64,000 bases of DNA from Roseiarcus sp963783175 (GTDB taxonomy: Bacteria; Pseudomonadota; Alphaproteobacteria; Rhizobiales; Beijerinckiaceae), in assembly GCA_963783175.1 (NCBI GenBank), contig CAWANG010000036.1:208230-272229 (forward strand), in the 5' to 3' direction. A program made the position numbers and the translations under genes. This document shows positions 58,014 through 64,000 of the stretch, in pieces. The notes beneath the pieces are model-generated. The model had not been told where the DNA came from. It did no database searches and worked only from the letters and a program-made list of their open reading frames with translations. Position 1 is the first letter of the stretch; each line of letters begins with the position of its first letter.

Positions 58014-60194
58014 ATGGAGAAGTCACCGTTAGGCGCAGCTGCGCAATATTGGACGGACGCATGGCAACGCGGCGTGCTGCTTCTCGAGACTCTCAACGAG
58101 CGGGGCAACATTCAGGTTGCGCAGGCGGCAAAGGAGGCGCCGCATGTGCTGAACTTCGCCGCCGAAGTGGTGCTCGACGGGCGCACGCTGGAGCGGCCGG
58201 TCAATTACGCGCTGGTGCGCATCGTCCCGCCGGCGGACGCGACGATCGATCCCATGAAGCCGCCGATCATCGTCGTCGATCCGCGCGCCGGCCACGGTCC
58301 GGGGATCGGCGGCATGAAGCCCGACAGCGAGATCGGCGTGGCGCTGCGCGCCGGCCACGCCGTGCTATTTCATCGGCTTCCTGCCGAAGCCGGTGCCCGG
58401 CCAGACGATCGAGGACGTCTGCCGCGCCGAGGCGGTCTTCGTCGAAGAGGTCGCGAAGCGCCATCCCGAGGCCGAAGGCAAGCCGATCGTCATCGCCAAT
58501 TGCCAGGCCGGCTGGCAGATCATGATGATGGCGGCGATCCGGCCCGATCTGGCCGGCCCGATCATGCTGGCCGGCACGCCGCTCTCCTATTGGGCCGGCG
58601 TGCGCGGCAAGAACCCGATGCGCTATCTCGGCGGCACTGCTCGGCGGCACGTGGCTGACCGCGCTCGCCGGCGACATGGGCGCGGGATTTTCGACGGCGC
58701 CAACCTCGTCGCCAATTTCGAGTCGCTCAATCCCGCCAACACCTATTGGACGAAGCCCTACAACGTCTATTCCAAGGTCGATACCGGAGACCGAGCGCTT
58801 CCTCGAATTCGAGACCTGGTGGGGCAGCCCGGTGCTGCTGAACGCCGGCGAGATGCAGTGGATCGCCGACAACCTGTTCGTCGGCAACAAGCTCGTCGAC
58901 CGGCGAGATCCGCACCTCCGACGGCGTGCGCATCGATCTGCGCAACATCAAGTCGCCGATCGTCGTGCTTCTGCTCGTGGGGCGACGACATCACCCCGCC
59001 GCAGCAGGCGCTGGACTGGATCCTCGACCTCTACGACGACGCGAGCGAGATCGTCGCCAACGGGCAGACGATCATCTACTCGCTGCATCACAGCATCGGC
59101 CATCTCGGCATCTTCGTCTCCGGCAAGGTGGCGGCGAAGGAGCACAGCGAGTTCGTCTCCTGCATGGAGATGATCGACGCGATGCCGCCCGGCCTCTACG
59201 AGGCCGTCATCAGCGACGTCGGCGAGGACACGGCGAACCGCGACCTCGTCGACGGCAAATATCTCTTCCGCCTCGAGCCGCGAACGCTCGACGACATCCG
59301 CGCCTTCGGCGTCAACAGCCCGGAGGACGACAAGCGCTTCGCGACGGTCGCGCGACTGTCGGAGATCAATCTCGGCCTCTACCGCACGTTCGCGGAGCCC
59401 TGGGTTCGCGCCTCCGTCACGGAGCCGATGGCCGAGGCGATGCGCGCGATGCATCCGAACCGGCTGCGCTTCGAGCTCTTCTCCGACCGGAACCCGTTCA
59501 TGTCGGCGATCAAGCCGCTGGCGGAGCAGGTTCGCGCCAACCGGAAGCCGGTCAGCGCCGACAATCCGTTGCTCGCTATCGAGAAGCAGTGCCTCGTCCT
59601 GGATACGTCCGCGCTGGAGAACTGGGGCGAAATGCGCGACAGCCATGACCGAGGCGTTCTTTCTCGACGACCTACGGGTCGCCGCTCCTGCAGGCGATGG
59701 TCGGTCTCGGCGCGCCGGGCGATGAGACCCCGCACCGCATCGAGCGCGATCTCGTGCGCGAGGCCGCCGCCGCCGAAATTGCGGCTCGGCCTCGACGCGG
59801 AAGTTCGAGGAAGGCGGCGTCGAGGAGGCGGTGCTGCGCGCGCTGATCTATGTGCGAAGGCCCGAAGGCGGGTTCGACGAGCGGGGCTTACCGGATGCTG
59901 AAGATCATCCGCGAGACGCGCAAGTCGAACGAGCGCCTGAGCCTGCAACGTTTCCGGGAGATGCTGAACGAGCAGCTCCAGCTCGTCCTGCTGCGACGAG
60001 GAGCGCGCGATCGCCGCGCTGCCGAAACTGCTGCCGACCGACGAGGCCGAAACCGCCAGCTGCGCTCGACGCGCTGCGCCAGCTCGTCGGCGCCGACGGG
60101 CGCGCTGAACCCGGAGGGCGAGCGCGCGCCTCGCGCGGGTCGAAAAACTGTTCGGCGCGAAGCCGACGAAATCGAGGAAAGGCGCAATGGTTGA
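58014..60194 (+). pseudogene. DUF3141 (PhaC-like alpha/beta hydrolase) protein, many frame breaks
   Basis: ATG 58014 follows GAGGAGGCG. Pieces in order: AAQYWTDAWQRGVLLLETLN, PIIVVDPRAGHGPGIGGMKP, GQTIEDVCRAEAVFVEEVA, VIANCQAGWQIMMMAAIRPD (nucleophile elbow with Cys as in PhaC), ETWWGSPVLLNAGEMQW, RIDLRNIKSPIVVL, SWGDDITPPQQALDWILDLY, HHSIGHLGIFVSGKVAAKEH, and a C-terminal helical part YGSPLLQAMVGLG, RFREMLNEQLQLVLL. About eight or more single-base slips separate them. The catalytic Cys, Asp (WGDDITPP) and His (HSIGHLG) are retained. In related bacteria the gene leads the same pta-fabI-ackA order. Probably acts on acyl-CoA or polyesters; not proven. Confidence 0.8.
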
Positions 60195-61155
60195 CGCGCC
60201 GGAGAGACGCTGCGACGACGCGTCACGAGAAATACGAACGGCTGATTGCGGCCGCCCAGAAGCAGGCCGCGATCAAGGTGGCTGTCGCGCATCCTTGCGA
60301 CGAGGTCTCCATGCGCGGAGCGGCCGAGGCGATGCGGCTGCGCCTGATCGAACCGATACTGGTCGGTCCGGTCGAGCGCATCCGCCGCGCCGCGGAGCAG
60401 GTCGGTTTCGACATCGGCGGCGTGGAGCTCGTCGACGCGGAACACAGCCATGACTTCGGCGGCCAAGGCGGTGGAATTGGTGCGCGCCGGGAGAGCCGAA
60501 GCGCTGATGAAGGGCAGCCTGCACACCGACGAACTGATGGGCGCGGTCGTCGCGCGCGAGAGCGGCATTCGCACCGCGCGCCGAATCAGCCATTGCTTCA
60601 TCATGGACGTGCCCGGCCATCCGGACCCGCTGATCATCACCGACGCTGCGGTCAATATCGCCCCCGATCTCGAGGACGAAGGTCGACATCGTCCAGAACG
60701 CGATCGATCTCGCGCATGCGATGGGCGTCGAGAGGTGCGGGTCGCGATCTCTCAGCGCGATGGAGACCGTCAACGCCGAAGGTGCCCTCCACGATCGAAG
60801 CCGCGGCGTTGTGCAAGATGGCCGAGCGCGGGCAGATCACCGGCGCGGTGCTCGACGGCCCGCTCGCGCTCGACAACGCGATCAGCCCCGAGGCGGCGGC
60901 GATCAAGAAGATCGTCTCGCCGGTTGCGGGGCGCGCGAACATGCTCGTCGTTCCCGACCTCGAAGCCGGCAACATGCTGGCCAAGAGCCTGTCGTTTCTC
61001 GCCGGCGCCGACGCCGCCGGCATCGTGCTCGGCGCGCGCGTGCCGATCATCCTGACGAGCCGCGCCGATTCGCTGTCGAGCCGGCTCGCCTCCTGCGCGG
61101 TCGCCGTCATGGTCGCGGCGGCGCGGCGCAAGCCGCTGCCGCGGCGATTCGTTGA
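60187..61155 (+). pseudogene. pta: Phosphate acetyl/butyryltransferase, several frame breaks
   Basis: Starts at ATG 60187. Pieces: KYERLIAAAQKQAAIKVAVA, SMRGAAEAMRLRLIEPILVG, VELVRAGRAEALMKGSLHTD, SHCFIMDVPGHPDPLIITDA, AVNIAPDLE, CKMAERGQITGAVLDGPLAL, DNAISPEAAAIK, VVPDLEAGNMLAKSLSFLAG and VPIILTSRADSLSSRLASC. They match the PTA_PTB domain; the enzyme converts acyl-CoA to acyl phosphate. About five slips. Stop at 61153-61155. Confidence 0.82.
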
Positions 61156-61163
61156 GGGGCGCG

Positions 61164-61946
61164 ATGAACGAAGCAGATCCGGCCGGTGCTCGCGGGACAA
61201 AAGGCGCTGGTCGTCGGCGTCGCCAACGACGATTCGATCGCCTATGGATGCGCGAAGGCGTTTCGCATCGGTCGGGCGCGGATCTCGCCATCACCTGGCT
61301 GAACGAAAAGGCGAGGCCGCATGTCGAGCCGCTTGCGCGGGAGCTCGAGCGCCGATCATCGGCGCAGCTCGACGTCGCCGATCCCGGGACAGCTGGAAGC
61401 GATGTTCGACCAGATCGCGGAAAAGTGGGGCCGGCTCGACATTCTCGTCCATTCGATCGCCTTCGCGCCCAAGGCGGACCTGCAGGGCGGCCTGCTCAAC
61501 TGCTCGGCCGAAGGCTTCGCCAAGGCGATGGACGTTTCCTGCCATTCCTTCGTCCGGATGGCGAAGCTCGCGGCGCCGCTGATGACCGAAGGCGGGACGA
61601 TGTTCGCGATGAGCTACTACGGCGCCAATCGCGTCGTGCCGAACTACAATGTCATGGGCCCGGTGAAGGCGGCGCTGGAAGCGGCGTGCCGCTATCTCGC
61701 TTACGAACTCGGCCCGCAAGGCATCCGCGTGCATGCGATCTCGCCGGGCCCGCTGAAGACCCGGGCGGCGTCGGGCCTGAAGGACTTCGAGCTGCTGTTG
61801 AACGAGGCGGCGAGAAGGCGCCGCTCGGCGAACTGGTCGACATCATGGACGTCGGCTACGCCTGCGCCTATCTGGCGACGCCGTTCGCGCAGCGGATCAC
61901 GGGCGGCACGGTCTATGTCGACGGCGGCGCCAACATCGTCGCCTGA
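61164..61946 (+). pseudogene. fabI: Enoyl-[acyl-carrier-protein] reductase FabI type, several frame breaks
   Basis: ATG 61164. Pieces: GQKALVVGVANDDSIAYGCA (cofactor loop), ADLAITWLNEKARPHVEPLA, LDVADPGQLEAMFDQIAEKW, GRLDILVHSIAFAPKADLQG, SYYGANRVVPNYNVMGPVKA (Tyr-x6-Lys), GIRVHAISPGPLKTRAASG, and after a last slip near 61815 EKAPLGELVDIMDVGYACAY, GTVYVDGGANIVA. Here it is a member of the acetate block and may reduce a different enoyl substrate than the housekeeping FabI. Start is 8 bases after pta. Confidence 0.85.
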
Positions 61947-61957
61947 TCGAAACGGGG

Positions 61958-63123
61958 ATGCCGATGAATTCTATCGCCGTGATCAACGCCGGCTCCTCCA
62001 GCATCAAGTTCGCGCTCTACGACGCCGCGAAGGACGAACGTTGCCTGTTTCGGGGCCAGGTCGAAGGCATCGGCGTCGCGCCGCGCCTCAAGGTCGTGGG
62101 CGGCGACGGCTTAATCGTCGAGCAGCGGGACTTTGGCGCAGCACAAGGATTCGACCACGACGCCGCCATGCGCGAGATCGTCGCGACCGGACGGGCGCTC
62201 CTCAGTGGAGAACCGGTGGCTGCTCGGTCACCGCGTGGTCCACGGCGGCGTCAAATACGATGCGCCCGTGCGGTCAACGAGGCCGTCCTCGAGGAGCTCG
62301 CGGCGCTCGACCCTCGCCCCTTTGCATCAGCCGCACAACCTCGCGCCGATCCGCGCGATCCTCAAGGCTGCGCCGCAGATTCCCAGATCGCCTGCTTTGA
62401 CACGGCTTTCCACCGCATCCAATAGATCTCGCCCAGTCGTTCGCCCTGCCCCGCCAGTTCACGGAAGCCGGCGTCCGCCGCTACGGATTTCATGGCCTCT
62501 CGTATGAGTTCCTCGTTTTGCGCCTCAAGGAGCTCGCGCCGGACCTCGCGGACGAGCGGATCATCTTTGCGCATCTGGGCAACGGCGCGAGCCTCTGCGC
62601 GGTCAAGGACGGCCGCAGCGTCGCCTCGACGATGGGATCACCGCCGTCGACGGCCTCATGATGGAACGCGCTGCGGATCGATCGACCCGGCGCGATCCTG
62701 TACATGATGCAGCGTCACGGAATGGATGCGGCGGCCATCGAGGGTCTCATCTACCGGCCAGTCCGGCCTGCTCGGCGTCTCGGGGATTTCCTCGGACATG
62801 CGCGCCTTGCGCGCCTCGTCCGATCCGGCGGCGAAGGAGGCGATCGCACTCTTCGTATCGCATCGTGCGGGAGCTGGGCTCGCTGGTGGCCGCCCTGGGG
62901 GTCTGACGGGCTGGTGTTCTCGGCCGGGATCGGCGAGCAGATGCGCTGACGCGGGCCGAGGTCGTCGACGGTCGCGCTGGACGGGGGCGATCCTCGATCC
63001 GGCGCGCAACGCGCAGAGCGAAGGATTGATTAGCGTCGAGGGTTCGTTTCCGTCGCGGTCTGGGTCATCCCAACCGACGAGGAGCGGCTGATCGCGCGTC
63101 AAACCGCAGCGATGCTGCAATAG
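61958..63123 (+). pseudogene. ackA: Acetate kinase, many frame breaks
   Basis: ATG 61958 (or 61964). Pieces: AVINAGSSSIKFALYD, LGHRVVHGGVKYDAPV, LHQPHNLAPIRAILKAAPQI, ACFDTAFHR, RRYGFHGLSYEFLVLRLKEL, IIFAHLGNGASLCAVKDGRS, GTRCGSIDPGAILYMMQRHG, SGLLGVSGISSDMRALRASS, LDGLVFSAGIGEQM and WVIPTDEERLIARQTAAMLQ. All acetate kinase signatures are there, in order, across about nine frame changes. It makes ATP from acetyl phosphate. Stop at 63121-63123, overlapping the relaxase fragment from the other side. Confidence 0.85.
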
Positions 63124-63533
63124 AATTGCCAAGCGATCCTTGGCAAGCCCTGCCGCCAAAAGGACGCGAGGCGGTTCGACGCATGGGCTTCTGCGCCGTC
63201 ACTGGTGACGCCGTCGCGCGTGAGGTAGGCGAGATGTTTCGAGAGAGCGGCGGGGAGAGAAAGCCGGCCGGTACGATGGCGTACGATCCGGGCCATGACG
63301 ACGACGCGCCGGCCGGGCGATCGGGAGGCCAGGGACAGCGCCGCCCGCCGTCCGCGGCCGAAGGTCGAACGGCCGGCGGAGCCGCCGCTTCGCTTGAACG
63401 TCTGGCTTCGGTGGCCCGCTTTCTTGGCGGCCCGCATCACCTCGCCAACGAAGCTCTTCGGTCACTTGGCGCCCTGGTTGCCGTGATCGATGCGGCCCGG
63501 TCGCGGATTGAAGTCATCGTCCCGCGCGGTCAT
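63099..63533 (-). pseudogene. Conjugation relaxase fragment (DUF3363 type)
   Basis: ATG 63533 begins MTARDDDFNPRPGRIDHGNQ; an in-frame TGA at 63462-63464 replaces an expected Arg codon (CGA to TGA is one change). Reading on: SFVGEVMRAAKKAGHRSQTF, STFGRGRRAALSLASRSPGR, RRVVVMARIVRHR and ALSKHLAYLTRDGVTSDGAE, the N-terminal signature of VirD2/TraI-like relaxases with DUF3363. Homology ends near 63180, so most of the protein is missing. It shows that a conjugative or integrative element was once here. Confidence 0.68.
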
Positions 63534-64000
63534 TGCCGAGAGTGCACTGGCCGATCACCAGGGATGGCGCTTGGCGCATTGAAAATCTTGGCATTTCTGG
63601 CGAAAGCGCCAGCAGGCCCAGTACGGCAGACGCCGAAAATCTCGAATCCAACCAACCCCATGCGCCCGGCCGAAGGCGGCGCTGGTCTTGCCGTCCATGG
63701 TCGGCGCCTCGTAAGCGTCCGGTCTCTGCACAGTTTGTCTGGGGAGTGCAATGTCGCGGGCATATGGGGTTCCTTCGGACAATAGGAAGATATCCGGTGG
63801 CGTCGAAACACTTCGAGAACAGAGGCCAGGCGGCAATGGTGGTCGGTTCACGTCGAGGCGTGGCGGCGCAGCGGCCTCAGCCGAGGCCGATATTGCCGCG
63901 CGCACCGTCTGACCGGAAGGGACGTTCGTTCGCTGGCTGAACGCCCTGGAAGGCACGAGAATGGAGCCGGACCGGAAAGCGGCGGAACTCTTGCGCGAGC
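63534..64000. other. Right edge, no confident gene
   Basis: No supported gene. A minus-strand frame contains PDIFLLSEGTPYARD and could be the tail of a TraF-type signal peptidase, which often precedes such relaxases, but the match is weak. A plus-strand ATG at 63961 (MEPDRKAAELLRE) may open a gene cut by the window end. Confidence 0.35.

Noticed and set aside
63555..63956. TraF-type signal peptidase on the minus strand
   Set aside because: Only a short resemblance (DIFLLSEGTPYARD); no catalytic Ser/Lys seen.

Overview
The window comes from a GC-rich alphaproteobacterium, most likely a member of the Rhizobiales (Hyphomicrobiales). The evidence is the 16S/23S sequence type, the order 16S, tRNA-Ile, tRNA-Ala, 23S, 5S, tRNA-fMet, the dnaX-ybaB-recR trio behind a small SRP RNA, the TIGR02302-lysA-lptM block, and a typical rhizobial genome-wide inverted repeat. 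No genus is claimed.

Left part (1 to 27.8 kb) is core chromosome. It holds a five-gene ABC-2 exporter operon (membrane-fusion protein, two ATPases, two permeases) on the minus strand behind an FNR/FixK-type box. Next come a valine-catabolism pair (acyl-CoA dehydrogenase, 3-hydroxyisobutyrate dehydrogenase) with an arylamine N-acetyltransferase between them, then anmK, a PduO-type adenosyltransferase, a TIGR02302 protein, lysA, lptM, a GFA-family protein, the SRP RNA, dnaX-ybaB-recR, a cytochrome P450 and one complete rRNA operon with a clear promoter and a terminator.

Right part (27.8 to 64 kb) looks accessory. It begins with transposase debris and a loose tRNA 3' end, and finishes with a broken conjugation relaxase. 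Between them lie a glucosidase split by IS110 and IS481 elements, a GH13 amylase, a GNAT protein, four copies of a DUF502 membrane gene, L-lactate dehydrogenase, a DyP-peroxidase operon of otherwise unknown genes, many small secreted proteins, a LuxR-type two-component system, DUF2254 and DUF2252 proteins, and a fermentative block (DUF3141, phosphotransacetylase, FabI, acetate kinase). Three TTGA-N6-TCAA boxes and the mix of lactate/acetate enzymes suggest a low-oxygen or stress-fitness region. This is an inference.

A strong caution applies to many genes. Single-base frame changes interrupt otherwise well conserved genes all over the window, including lysA, and become very dense after 58 kb. 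Part of this is probably sequence or assembly error and part may be true decay. Frame-interrupted genes are given as one feature spanning all frames, typed pseudogene, with the approximate break points.
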